53,984 bases of DNA from Thermoleophilia bacterium UBA6103 (lineage in GTDB: Bacteria; Actinomycetota; Thermoleophilia; UBA2241), in contig DIWP01000042.1 of the NCBI GenBank assembly GCA_002423545.1, positions 74,455 to 128,438 of the forward strand. The letters are read 5' to 3'. Positions 43,816 through 52,940 of this stretch are shown piece by piece. The notes below the pieces were generated by a model. It had not been told where the DNA came from. It worked only from the letters and a program-made list of their open reading frames with translations, and did no database searches. Positions within the stretch are counted from its first letter, which is position 1, and the number at the start of each line of letters is the position of its first letter. The position numbers and the translations under genes were made by a program.

Positions 43816-44921
43816 GCCCGTGGAGTCGTAGGCCCGGCAGAAGTGCCGTCAGGGTGACCGGCATCAGCGACGGGCAGGTGCGACGGGCTTTCACCGGCAT
43901 GCCCATCGCCCATTCACAACGGCTTGTCGCGCCGCTGGACGAGGTCCGCCCCTTCGTCGGCTATCTTGTGCCCCTGAATCTTGAAGCCATCATCGGGACA
44001 GGCTCATCATGAGCAGAGTCATGGAGGTAGCAGTCGTGACGGAGGTGAAGCGGCCGGCGTCATGACGATGGCTCGTGACGTCACGGCATGCGAGCTCGTC
44101 ATGGCGGACCCAGGAGAGTAGGGACCGGCTGATAGAGAACGACGGCGGCCTGCGCCGGGCTCAGGAGTTCGCCTATTTCGGCGACGGCCGGCTTCAGTGT
44201 GCAGGTACGGATGTCCCAGGTGCGCTCACGACCATCGATCATCCGCAGGGTCGCCTCGACGCGCTGACGCGGCTTCATCTCGGTCGCCCCAGTCGTGCAT
44301 TAGTCACTTGCTGCGCCTGACGTCGTGCAGCCAATCATCTGGCACGTCTGCCGCAGCGTCGGCCGGGCGGTGTACGATCCTGCGCCCGGCGCCTGCATCA
44401 TCACGAGCGCTCCCGAAGACGGATGGGTTGGCAGGATGTCGCGTACTGGAGCAATCATGTCGATGCGGCGCTGGCCGGTCCGGCTGCGTTGCCGCGTCCA
44501 GTGGCTGTCCGACTCGGCGTGTCGCTGGAGCTCGAACATACGCTCATCGTGCTCACGTGGAACGACGCCGAGAGCTTCCAACGCGTCATGGAGGCGTCTT
44601 GCACCTTGGCCGCGGGCTGAACGCGGCCGATCTGCCGGCCTCTCAACGCATCCGGCACTGCGTCTGCCGCCGATTTGCCGATTTCTCGCACATCCAGGAC
44701 GGCAGTCCGCCGCTATGGATCCCGCTCGCCCGCTTGGGTCTTGCTAAGCCGCCTCGTCCCACCAGGCCGCATGGCCACCGACGGCCGACCGGTCCCGCCG
44801 GGCTGTCTCCTTGCGACCGATCGGTTCCGATCGCTCCCGCGAGACACTGCACAACACCGGGCACGCCGCCGCCCGACCCGATACGATGCGGCGCGGAGAG
44901 GGAGGCGGCGGGGGGGATGCC
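43816..44921. other. Gene-poor 1.1 kb region with small unsupported frames
   Basis: No recognisable gene is seen. Small frames include 43854-44012 (+, 52 residues, GTG start), 44099-44278 (-, 59 residues, listed separately) and 44423-44620 (+, 65 residues, ending VLTWNDAESFQRVMEASC). They have moderate third-position GC but match nothing known. CGGCA/TGCCG with a GAAG loop near 43832-43846 could be a weak terminator after the preceding gene. TACGAT at 44882-44887 resembles a -10 for the CapK-like gene. The region may be gene debris. Confidence 0.5.
44099..44278 (-). CDS. Small hypothetical protein (59 residues)
   Basis: An ATG frame encodes 59 residues starting MKPRQRVEATLRMIDGRE and ending in a Pro-rich tail. 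About three quarters of its codons end in G or C, and GGGGCGACCGAG lies upstream as a weak ribosome binding site. It resembles no family I know. It is isolated between gene remnants, so it may be a fragment. Confidence 0.25.
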   Translation of the reverse strand: MKPRQRVEATLRMIDGRERTWDIRTCTLKPAVAEIGELLSPAQAAVVLYQPVPTLLGPP

Positions 44922-46574
44922 ATGCATCGCTGGTCAGTGAGCGTCGACACGATCGCCGACAGCACGGTCGGCCGCGCGGTCGACGCGTTGCCGGAGGCGC
45001 TCCGGGATGTCTTGCTGACGGGGTACCACCGTGCGGTGCGCAACGCACGCTATGGGCCGGAGTTCCAGTCCTTCTACCGCCTGCTCGAGGCGACGCAGTG
45101 GTCCACCCCAGAGCACGCGCGGCAGGCGCAGGGTGCCCGCCTGGCCTGGGTCCTGCGCCGCGCCGTCACGGAGATCCCCTACTACGCGGGTCTGGGCATC
45201 GCCGGCGCGGTGAACGAGCAGGTCGCGGAGGACCCACTGCGGGCGCTCGCCCTGTTCCCCCGGCTCGACAAGGAGACGGTGCGGCTGCGCGGCGCCGAGC
45301 TGCGCACACCCGACGGTGGCGCCGAGTTACGCACACCCGACGGTGGCGCCGAGCTGCGCACACCGGATGGCCGTGTCGACATGCTTTCGTCGGACGTCGG
45401 CGCCGAGCTGCGTGCACCGGGCAGCGCTGGAGGTTCCGGCTGCCGTGCGGAGCCGCGCACGCCGGGCGCCGCCGCGGGAGCCGGCTGCCGCTCCGCCCGG
45501 CGCCGCTACCGGCCGGTGGCGGCGCACACCAGCGGTACCACGGGCTCGCCGCTGCACGTGGCCTGCAGCCGGGCGGCGATGCAGTATGCCAACGCGTGCC
45601 ACCGGCACCACTACTCGTGGTTCGGACAAGGCTTGAGTGCGCGGATCGCCTACTTCGTCGGCCATCAGGCGGCCGCACCGCAGCGGCGGCGGCCGCCGTT
45701 CTGGGTCACCGACAGGCTCGGTCACGAGCGCCTTTTCTCGGTCAAGCATCTCTCGCCGGCGTTCGCGCCTGCCTACGCCGAAGCCCTCACCGGCTTCGGC
45801 CCGGACGTTGTGGTCGGCTACCCGTCCAGCCTCACGTCGCTGGCGACGTTCTGCCTCGAACAGGATCTGCGCCCGCCGCGTCCGGCGCTTGTCTCCACGC
45901 TGGGCGAGACGCTGCTCTCCTGGCAGCGGCGGACTATCGCCGAGGCCTTCAGAGCACCGGTGGCCAGCTTCTACAACAGCATGGAGCGGGTGGCGTTCAT
46001 CGCCGAGTGCCCGGCAGGTCGCTTCCACGTCCTGCCTCAGACCACCGTGGTGGAGGTCCTGCGGCCGGACGGTACTCCCGTGGGGCCGGGAGAGGAGGGC
46101 GAGCTGGTGTGCACCGGCCTCATCGACGACTACATGCCTCTGATCCGCTATCGCACCGGCGACACCGGTGTGCTCGCCGAGGGTGAGTGCTCGTGCGGTC
46201 GCACCGGGATGCTCCTGGAACGGATCGGCGGGCGGATCATCGACGTACTCGTGGCCCCGGACGGCCGGCGCGTGGGGCCGGTCGACAATGCCTTCAAGGA
46301 AGCGCTGTCGATACGCGAGGCGCAGGTGGTCCAGGACAGACGCGACGGCGTGCTCGTGCGCGTGGTGATGAGAGACGGGGGCGACGAGCGCGAGCTGGAG
46401 CACGTGCGGCGCATGCTCGCCTTTCGCATAGGACCGGACTTCCACATCCGGTTCCAGATGGTGGATGAGATCCCACGCGGGCCCAACGGGAAGTTCCGCT
46501 TCCTCAGCGTCGATCCCGCGCTGCGGCACGAGGCGTCGCTTCGGTACGACCTCGCCGCGGAAGGTGGGTGCTGA
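44922..46574 (+). CDS. Phenylacetate-CoA ligase/CapK-like adenylate-forming enzyme with internal 9-residue repeats
   Basis: A 550-residue product is read from ATG 44922, about 35 bases after a TACGAT -10-like site. AHTSGTTGSPLHV is the adenylate-forming P-loop. STLGETLLSW, FYNSMERVAFIAEC, IRYRTGDTG, CGRTGMLLERIGGRI and the C-terminal VDEIPRGPNGKFRFL are typical of the PaaK/CapK branch. CapK-like members occur in capsule loci, where their acyl or aryl substrate is usually unknown. Between the N-terminal helical part and the P-loop lies a low-complexity segment with GAELRTPDG repeated three times in tandem and a fourth degenerate copy. That insertion is not a family feature. Confidence 0.85.
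   Translation: MHRWSVSVDTIADSTVGRAVDALPEALRDVLLTGYHRAVRNARYGPEFQSFYRLLEATQWSTPEHARQAQGARLAWVLRRAVTEIPYYAGLGIAGAVNEQVAEDPLRALALFPRLDKETVRLRGAELRTPDGGAELRTPDGGAELRTPDGRVDMLSSDVGAELRAPGSAGGSGCRAEPRTPGAAAGAGCRSARRRYRPVAAHTSGTTGSPLHVACSRAAMQYANACHRHHYSWFGQGLSARIAYFVGHQAAAPQRRRPPFWVTDRLGHERLFSVKHLSPAFAPAYAEALTGFGPDVVVGYPSSLTSLATFCLEQDLRPPRPALVSTLGETLLSWQRRTIAEAFRAPVASFYNSMERVAFIAECPAGRFHVLPQTTVVEVLRPDGTPVGPGEEGELVCTGLIDDYMPLIRYRTGDTGVLAEGECSCGRTGMLLERIGGRIIDVLVAPDGRRVGPVDNAFKEALSIREAQVVQDRRDGVLVRVVMRDGGDERELEHVRRMLAFRIGPDFHIRFQMVDEIPRGPNGKFRFLSVDPALRHEASLRYDLAAEGGC
45291..45371 (+). repeat. Three tandem 27-base units in the CapK-like gene
   Basis: Units start at 45291, 45318 and 45345 and each encodes GAELRTPDG. 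A fourth, diverged unit starts at 45399 after a 27-base unrelated spacer, so register is kept. The array is an in-frame coding minisatellite. Confidence 0.88.
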
Positions 46575-47098
46575 GGTCGGCACGGGAAGGCTCCGCCGCC
46601 GGGGGGCTTGAGGGACGAGGCCTGCCATGCCGGCCGGTTGGTCCTGCGCAACGCTGTTGCCGTCGGTCGTGGGAAGGGTGCCGCCGGCCTGCAAGTCGCT
46701 TGACGTGGCAGGCCCCGACGCCGTCGCTGTACGCGGCGCGTCGCTCGGCACCCGCCGGTCCCGATCCGCCGACTGATGGCCGCCGATCCTCAGGCTGGCC
46801 GCCGCCGGGCGTCCACTGAGCGTTCCGTACGTGGATCACAACCCCGAGCCGGATCCGGGGTGTAGCTCCGGGCCGCGCGCTCGCAACGGAAGCGTCGCCC
46901 CGGTTGTAGGCGGGAGTGAAGTCCTGGGCGTCGCCGGCCGATACCGTCGTAGTGGACGGGAGGGACACGCCGACCGCGCGATGCGGTCGTCTGCGGAAGG
47001 CGCCCATCCGTGAGCGGCGGTCGTCCGCGTCGGGTGGGCGCCGTCACTGTCGTGTCCGTGCTGCGCGAGCCGGGGATTGATGTTGTGAGGAACGCCTG
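46575..47098. other. 524-base intergenic region before the PocR/HD-GYP gene
   Basis: No credible gene is seen on either strand. CCCCG and CGGGG around 46842-46860 can form a short hairpin. GTGAGGAACG just before ATG 47099 provides a modest ribosome binding site. No clear promoter hexamers are found. Confidence 0.4.
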
Positions 47099-50000
47099 AT
47101 GAAGCCGGGCGGCAGAGGCGCTGCAACAGGCGCGACGGTGCGCCGTGAGTCCGCCGTGCGGCCTCTCGAAGCCCCCGGTCCGACCGTCACGCCCGGCGGC
47201 GGCTCGCCGCCGGCCCGGCCGGAGGCGCCGGCGCACGACAGGCCGCCGTCTCCACCCGAGCCGCAGCCGCCGCCGACCCGACCGCCGCAGGCGTTCGAGC
47301 CACAGGCGCCCGAGCCTCGGCCGCCCGAGCCACGGCCGCCCGAGCCGCAGCCCCCCGAGGCGGCGCCGTCGTCGACCGGACCTGCGGGGGCGGCGCCGGC
47401 AGAGCCGGCGCCATCCGCGTCGTCGCCTCCGGCGCCGACGCACGATCTGCGCACGACGCTGCCGCCGCCCGAGCCGCCGCCGGGCTCGCCACTGGAGGAG
47501 CTCATCGACCTGCCCGCCCTGCAGCGCACGGCGGAGGCGCTGCATGCCGCTACAGGCATCCCCTTCAGCCTCATCGGCACCGACGGCGCCATCTACGTGG
47601 GTGCCGGCTGGCAGGACATCTGCATGCGCTTCCATCGCCGTCATCCGGAGACGCTGCAGGCGTGCATCGAGAGCGACACGCGGATCGGGGAGCTGATCAG
47701 CGACGGCATCGCCGCCGGACGGTGCTCTGCGTTGGAGGACGAGGCGCCGCCCGAGGGGGCGCCGCCCGAACAGCCGCCGCCCGGTCGGGCGCCCGGCGGC
47801 TCCGCGCCCGAAGTTCCCAAGCCGGCGGCGTCGGCCGCCCTCGCCGCCCGCGCCTTCTACCTCTGTCCCAACGGGCTGCGCGACGCGGCCGTGCCGTTGA
47901 TCGTCGACGGCCGTCACCTGGCCAACGTCTTCACCGGGCAGTTCCTGCTGGAGGAGGATGAGGTCGACCGAGAGGCGTTCCGCGAGCGGGCGCGCCGCTG
48001 CAACTTCGATGAGAACGAGTACCTGGCGGCGCTCGATCGCGTGCCGGTCTTCCCGCGTGAGCGGGTGGAGCACATGCTCGACTACCTGCAGGGCTTCGTC
48101 CACATGCTGGCCACGTCGGGCGCGGCGACCGCGCAGCGCGACCGCGCCCTCGCCGATCTGGCCGCCGGCCGCGACCGCCTGGCACACGACTACCGGCGGC
48201 AGATGCTGGTGGACCGCGTCGCCGGCGAGCTGCTCGGTGAGACGCACGAGGACGCTATCTACGGCGCCCTGGGACGGGCGGTCACCGAGCTGCTCCCGGA
48301 TGTCGTCGTGCTGGTGCTGGGGACCGAGGCCGACGGCCGCTCGATCAGGCTCGTCAAGGCCTTCGGGCTGGGGACCGCCGTCGACCGGGTGCTGGCGATC
48401 CTCCCCCGGGATCCGTACGCGATGCGGCTCGACGTCCAGCGCCTCTCGCCGGAGGAGAGGGAGGCGTTCGGATCGGGCCGTCTGCTCAAGCTCGAAGGCG
48501 GGGTCCAGGCGGGGGCGATGGGGGCACTCAACCGGCCGCTGGCGCGGGCGGTGGAGCGGTTGCTCGGCGTCCGCCAGGTCTGGCGGATCGGCCTGGCCCG
48601 GAACGAGCGGCATTTCGGCGGCCTGCTGCTGCTGGCGCCGGCGGACGTCGCTGTGGGGTCCGAGGCGGCTGCCGTGGAGACGCTGGTACGTCAGGCGAGC
48701 ATCGCGCTGCAGAAGGCGGCCGCTGTACGGGCGCTGGAGGAGAGCGAGGAGCGCTACCGGAGCATCTTCGAGGACGCCATCCTGGGTTTGTACCGCAGGA
48801 CGCCCGATGGCCGCTTCCAGAACGTCAACGCCGCCTTCGCCGCCATCTACGGGTTCGACTCGCCGCAGCAGATGCTGGCCGAGGTCGAGGATGTCGGCCG
48901 GCAGCTGTACGCGTCACAGGACGATCGCGAGGAGTTCGCCCGGCGCCTCGCCGCGACAGGCGAGCTCCACGACATCGAGATCGAGCAGGTGCGTCGGGAC
49001 GGCACGCGGATCTGGGTGCGCTCGCACGACCGGGTCGTCAGAGACGCCTCCGGTGCGGTGCGGTCCTTCGAGGGGACGGTGGAAGACATCACGGCCGAGC
49101 ACCTGGCGGAGTCGGCCCTGGCCGAGAGCGAGGAGCGCTTCCGCACCTACGTGCAGAGCGCTCCCGACGGCATCTTCGTGGTCGACGTGCAGGGACGGTA
49201 CCTCGACTGTAACCCTGCCGCCGGCAGGATGGTCGGCCGCACGAGCGACGAGCTGCTGTCGATGAGCGTCGCGGACATGATGGTCCCCAGCGGTGCCGCG
49301 GCGGCCGCCGCGGGCTTCGCCGAGCTGGTACGGACGGGAGGACTGCACCAGGAGATCGAGCTGCTCCACAAAGACGGGTCGGAGGTGACCGTCCAGCTCG
49401 ACGCCGTAGCTCTCGGCGACGGGCGCTTCATCGGATTCTGCAAGGACGTCAGCCTGCGCAAGGCGGCCGAGGAGCAGGCGCAGCACGCCGCCCGGCAGCT
49501 GGGGCGCGCCGCCGAGCGCCTCCGTCGCGCCCTGGAAGAGACCGTCGCCGCCATGGGGGCGATCATCGAGACGCGCGACCCCTACACCGCCGGCCACGAG
49601 CGGCGCGTGACGGCCCTGTCGACGGCCATCGCCGAGCATCTCGGCATGCCGGAGGAGAGTGTCACGGCCGTGAAGCTGGCGGCCGAGGTCCACGACATCG
49701 GCAAGATCGCCGTGCCGGCGGAGATCCTCAGCAAGCCCGGCCGCCTGACGTCGATGGAGTACGACATCGTGCGTCAGCATCCGGTGACCGCGCACGCCAT
49801 CCTCGGCGCCGTCGAGTTCCCCTGGCCGCTGGCCGAGATCGTGCTGCAGCACCACGAACGGCTCGACGGTTCGGGCTATCCCCACGGCCTCACAGGTGAG
49901 CAGATCCTGGCCGAGGCGCGCGTACTGGCGGTCGCCGATGTGGTCGAGGCCATGGCCAGCCACCGGCCGTACCGGCCGGCCCTCGGGATGGAGGCTGCAC

Positions 50001-50260
50001 TGGCGGAGATCGAGTCGGGCCGCGGCACGCTCTACGACGCCGCGGCGGTCGACGCGTGCCTGGCCGTGATCCGCGAGGGCGGCTTCGAGTTGCCGAACGG
50101 CGAGCACCTGCCGCACGGCAACGCGCCGCCGCCGTCTGCCGGCGCGCCGCCCTTGCACGTTCCCGCGCCGCCGCACGGCAACGCACCGCCGCACGCCCCC
50201 GCGCCGCCGTCTGCCGGTCAGTCGCCTGCCGGCGCGCTGTCTTCCAGCGATCCGAGTTGA
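47099..50260 (+). CDS. PocR-GAF-PAS-PAS-HD-GYP sensor, predicted cyclic di-GMP phosphodiesterase
   Basis: The 1053-residue protein has a Pro-rich lead (about 20-130), then a PocR-type sensory domain (about 140-345) with GIPFSLIGTDGAIYVGAGWQ and YLCPNGLRDAAVPLIVDG, split by a Pro-rich insertion at about 215-245. A GAF-like domain (about 375-545), two PAS domains (about 550-670 and 680-800) and a short helical linker follow. The HD-GYP domain has HDIGK near 865, HHERLDGSGYP near 918 and VLAVADVVEAMASHRPYRP. All HD-GYP metal ligands appear present. It ends in a Pro/His-rich tail. PocR domains often sense small ligands such as hydrocarbon derivatives. No GGDEF partner is in the window. Confidence 0.88.
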   Translation: MKPGGRGAATGATVRRESAVRPLEAPGPTVTPGGGSPPARPEAPAHDRPPSPPEPQPPPTRPPQAFEPQAPEPRPPEPRPPEPQPPEAAPSSTGPAGAAPAEPAPSASSPPAPTHDLRTTLPPPEPPPGSPLEELIDLPALQRTAEALHAATGIPFSLIGTDGAIYVGAGWQDICMRFHRRHPETLQACIESDTRIGELISDGIAAGRCSALEDEAPPEGAPPEQPPPGRAPGGSAPEVPKPAASAALAARAFYLCPNGLRDAAVPLIVDGRHLANVFTGQFLLEEDEVDREAFRERARRCNFDENEYLAALDRVPVFPRERVEHMLDYLQGFVHMLATSGAATAQRDRALADLAAGRDRLAHDYRRQMLVDRVAGELLGETHEDAIYGALGRAVTELLPDVVVLVLGTEADGRSIRLVKAFGLGTAVDRVLAILPRDPYAMRLDVQRLSPEEREAFGSGRLLKLEGGVQAGAMGALNRPLARAVERLLGVRQVWRIGLARNERHFGGLLLLAPADVAVGSEAAAVETLVRQASIALQKAAAVRALEESEERYRSIFEDAILGLYRRTPDGRFQNVNAAFAAIYGFDSPQQMLAEVEDVGRQLYASQDDREEFARRLAATGELHDIEIEQVRRDGTRIWVRSHDRVVRDASGAVRSFEGTVEDITAEHLAESALAESEERFRTYVQSAPDGIFVVDVQGRYLDCNPAAGRMVGRTSDELLSMSVADMMVPSGAAAAAAGFAELVRTGGLHQEIELLHKDGSEVTVQLDAVALGDGRFIGFCKDVSLRKAAEEQAQHAARQLGRAAERLRRALEETVAAMGAIIETRDPYTAGHERRVTALSTAIAEHLGMPEESVTAVKLAAEVHDIGKIAVPAEILSKPGRLTSMEYDIVRQHPVTAHAILGAVEFPWPLAEIVLQHHERLDGSGYPHGLTGEQILAEARVLAVADVVEAMASHRPYRPALGMEAALAEIESGRGTLYDAAAVDACLAVIREGGFELPNGEHLPHGNAPPPSAGAPPLHVPAPPHGNAPPHAPAPPSAGQSPAGALSSSDPS

Positions 50261-50328
50261 GGCCGTGTGCGTGGCACTGCGGCCAGCACTCCGTGGACGC
50301 TTCCCGCCGTCGGTCTCTCTTCACCGGC

Positions 50329-50385
50329 GACTCTGGGATTCGTGTACACATCGGGGAGTCCGAGATGTCCACGAATCCCGGAGTC
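50329..50385. repeat. Palindromic repeat element (long hairpin), copy 1
   Basis: The arm 50329-50352 pairs with 50364-50385: 20 bases match as an inverted repeat with two mismatches, and a further four pairs extend it around an 11-base loop. The left arm recurs at 53960-53981 at the same kind of position, 3' of the second HD-GYP gene. It could act as a terminator or be a REP-like interspersed element. Confidence 0.7.
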
Positions 50386-50601
50386 ACCACAAGAGGACAC
50401 AGGCCTGCTTGGCGGCCAGAGCATCTCACCGACCCAGCATCCGGGCCTGCACGGCCGACCGAGCGCCTCGCCGACCGAGCGCACAGGCCCGGCTGTCGGA
50501 TCGACTCGTCGGCGCGGCTGCCGGACCGGCTCGCCGGCCGCCCCGCCCGGCCCTCGGACCGGCTCGCCGGCGCGCCCAGCGGGCAGGGAGGCGGCAGTGC
50601 G

Positions 50602-50691
50602 CTCAGAAGTAGCGCGCAGGGAACAGAGGTGCTCAGGAGCAGCGCCCAGCGACCGGAGGCGCTCAGCACGAGCGCACAGCGACCGGAGGCG
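50602..50691. repeat. Three tandem 30-base repeats
   Basis: Units start at 50602, 50632 and 50662, each beginning CTCAG. The second and third share GCGACCGGAGGCG; the first is more diverged. They end about 40 bases before the GTG of the next gene. They are a multiple of three long but not in that gene's frame. Confidence 0.75.
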
Positions 50692-50732
50692 GAGCGCGTC
50701 GCGGATGAGGGAGCGCACGGATCGGGGCTTCG

Positions 50733-52940
50733 GTGGCGGATGAGGCAGTGAACAGGGAGGAGCGCGCGCTGGCGGCGCTCCACGATCTCGTCGGGCGTCT
50801 GCTGGAGGTCCGCGAGGGCGCCGAGGTCTGCCGCATCGTGGCCGAGGCGGTGCATCGGCTGCTGCCCGACGCTGTCGTCATCGTCAATCACATCACCGAG
50901 GACGGTCGCGCGCTGCGCACCGGTGAGATCGTCGGCCTCGGTGACCGCCTGGAGGGCGTCATCCGGCTCATCGGCCGCGACCCGCGCGACATCGAGTGGC
51001 CGCTCGATGCACTGACCGCCCGGCAGCAGGCGCTCCTGGATCAGGCGACCCTGGACCGACTCGAGGGCGGCCTGCGGGACGCGGCCCTGGGGCGTCTGCC
51101 CGATCGCGTCTGCCGGGCCATCGAGAAGCTGTTCGGCATCGAGGGCGTGTACGGCATCGGCTGCTCCTGGCACGGGCGGATCATGGGGACGCTGCTGGTG
51201 TTCGCGCGGAACGGCTGTGAGGTGGAGCCGTGGCGGGGGACGGTGGAGGCGATCGTCCGTCAGGCGGCGTTCGCCATGCAGCGGGCCGTCGCGGAACGGG
51301 CCCTGATGGCCTCGCGGGCCGAGCTGAGGGCCACCATCGACGGCATCGACGACGCGTTGCATGTGGTCGATCCCGAGCTGCGCGTGCGGGTCACCAACAC
51401 CGCCTTCGACGAGTGGCGACGGCGTCTCGGCTGCCACGACGGTGCCGTCGGCCGGCCGCTGGAAGAGGTCTGTCCGTTCGTGGACGCCGAAGACCTCGAG
51501 TCATACCGCGCGGTGCTGGCGAGCGGCGAACGCCACGAGCGGTTGCAGGAGATGGAGGCCGACGGACAGGTGCTGGTCGCTGAGACGCGCCTGGTGCCTG
51601 TGCGGGAGGGCGAAGCAGTCACCGGTGTCATCACCATGGTCCGCGACGTGACCCGGCGGGTGCACGCGGAAGACGCCCTGCGACAGAGCAGCGAGCTGCT
51701 CCTGGAGGAGCAGCGGCGCCTCGAGGAGGCGCAGCGTCTGGCCCGTATCGGCGATTGGCACTGGGATGTGGCCTCGGGCGAGACGCACTGGTCGGACGAG
51801 GTGTTCGTCATCTTCGGCCTCGAGCCGGGCGAGCGCGACCCGTCGTACGAGCTCGCCCGCGACCTGACCCACCCTGAGGACCGCGAGCGCTGGGCGCAGA
51901 CGGTGGCCGAGGCGCTCGAGTCCGGCGAGACCTTCCAGCTCGAGTACCGCGCCGTACGCGCCGATGGCTCGGCGATCTGGGTGCGCAACGAGGGCGTCAT
52001 AGAGCGGGACGCCGAGGGACAGGCTACGGCCGTCATCGGGACGGCGCAGGACGTCTCCGCCCGCCGTCTGCAGGAGGAGCGGCTGGAGCGCGAGTACCGC
52101 CGCGAGCAGGCGCTCGACGAGTTCGTCACCGAGCTCATCGGCCTCGTCGACGTGGAGGAGGTCTGCCGCCACGTGGGCGCCGCCGTCCATGTGCTCCTGC
52201 CGCGGGCTCTGGCGGTGACCAGCGCGCCGGAGCCTGACGGCGCCACGTTCCGGATGGTCGACGCGCTCGGCTTCGACCCCTTCGCCGATCGCCTCCTCAA
52301 GCTTCTGCCGGTCGATCCCTTCACGATCCGCTTCAACGTCGCCGACCTGACATCCGACGAGCTGGCGCAGTATCGCAGCGGCCGGCTGCATCGTTCCGGG
52401 GACGGGACGTACTCGGCGATCATGCGCCGCATCCCGAAGCCCGTCTGTCGCGCCGTCGAGAAGCTGCTGCGCATCCACGCCGTCTACACCATCGGCTTCG
52501 CGTGGGAGGGTCATTCCTACGGCGGCCTGGCCCTCCTGCTCCCCGAGGGCGTCACGCTCGACGAGCACGTGGAGACGATCGAGCGCATGGTGCACCAGGC
52601 GTCGATCGCCATGGAGCGGGCGCTGGCGCTGAGCGCCCTGCGGGAGAGCGAGGAGCGCTACCGCGCATCTTCCAGGACTCGGTGGTCGGCATCTGGCGGA
52701 CCAGCCCGGACGGACGGTATCTGGCGGCGAACCCGGCGGTCGCCCGCATCTACGGCTTCGACTCGCCCGAGCAGATGCTGGCCGAGGTCGAGGACGTGGC
52801 CACCGAGGTCTATACGAGTCCCGAGGATCGCCGGACGTTCATGGAGCTCATCGAGCGCGAAGGGCAGGTGCGCGACTACGTGCTGCAGAACTGCCGTCGC
52901 GACGGCTCTCTCGTGTGGCTCAAGGAGAATGCGCAGGTGA
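50733..52940 (+). CDS. GAF-PAS-PAS-GAF N-terminal part of a frameshifted HD-GYP sensor
   Basis: GTG 50733 opens a frame whose first 644 codons are well conserved. They comprise a GAF-like domain (about 8-195), a PAS domain (about 205-310), a PAS-3-type domain with ARIGDWHWDVASGETHWSDE (about 325-430) and a second GAF-like domain (about 455-640). The next PAS starts ESEERYR, and then the frame turns into Arg/Ser nonsense until the stop at 52940. Compared with the upstream paralogue, one base is missing at about 52664-52666. Restored, the protein would have about 1019 residues and end in HD-GYP. If the shift is real, this product is a sensor without an output domain. Confidence 0.8.
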   Translation: MADEAVNREERALAALHDLVGRLLEVREGAEVCRIVAEAVHRLLPDAVVIVNHITEDGRALRTGEIVGLGDRLEGVIRLIGRDPRDIEWPLDALTARQQALLDQATLDRLEGGLRDAALGRLPDRVCRAIEKLFGIEGVYGIGCSWHGRIMGTLLVFARNGCEVEPWRGTVEAIVRQAAFAMQRAVAERALMASRAELRATIDGIDDALHVVDPELRVRVTNTAFDEWRRRLGCHDGAVGRPLEEVCPFVDAEDLESYRAVLASGERHERLQEMEADGQVLVAETRLVPVREGEAVTGVITMVRDVTRRVHAEDALRQSSELLLEEQRRLEEAQRLARIGDWHWDVASGETHWSDEVFVIFGLEPGERDPSYELARDLTHPEDRERWAQTVAEALESGETFQLEYRAVRADGSAIWVRNEGVIERDAEGQATAVIGTAQDVSARRLQEERLEREYRREQALDEFVTELIGLVDVEEVCRHVGAAVHVLLPRALAVTSAPEPDGATFRMVDALGFDPFADRLLKLLPVDPFTIRFNVADLTSDELAQYRSGRLHRSGDGTYSAIMRRIPKPVCRAVEKLLRIHAVYTIGFAWEGHSYGGLALLLPEGVTLDEHVETIERMVHQASIAMERALALSALRESEERYRASSRTRWSASGGPARTDGIWRRTRRSPASTASTRPSRCWPRSRTWPPRSIRVPRIAGRSWSSSSAKGRCATTCCRTAVATALSCGSRRMRR

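Larger units (their letters stand above)
50261..50732. other. 472-base intergenic region with palindrome and tandem repeats
   Basis: It contains the 57-base palindromic element at 50329-50385 and three 30-base tandem repeats at 50602-50691. An open frame crosses it into the next gene, but its composition is low-complexity Arg/Ala/Pro/Ser and it is not credible as a gene. Confidence 0.5.

Noticed and set aside
46790..48613. Long - strand open frame of about 607 codons
   Set aside because: It is antisense to the PocR domain of the HD-GYP gene and its leader. It is Arg/Gly-rich low complexity and is explained by third-position GC bias.
50056..50751. + strand frame crossing from the first HD-GYP gene through the 30-base repeats
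   Set aside because: It starts inside a real gene in another frame. The unique part is Arg/Ala/Ser/Pro low complexity with a palindrome in it, so a noncoding repeat region is the better reading.
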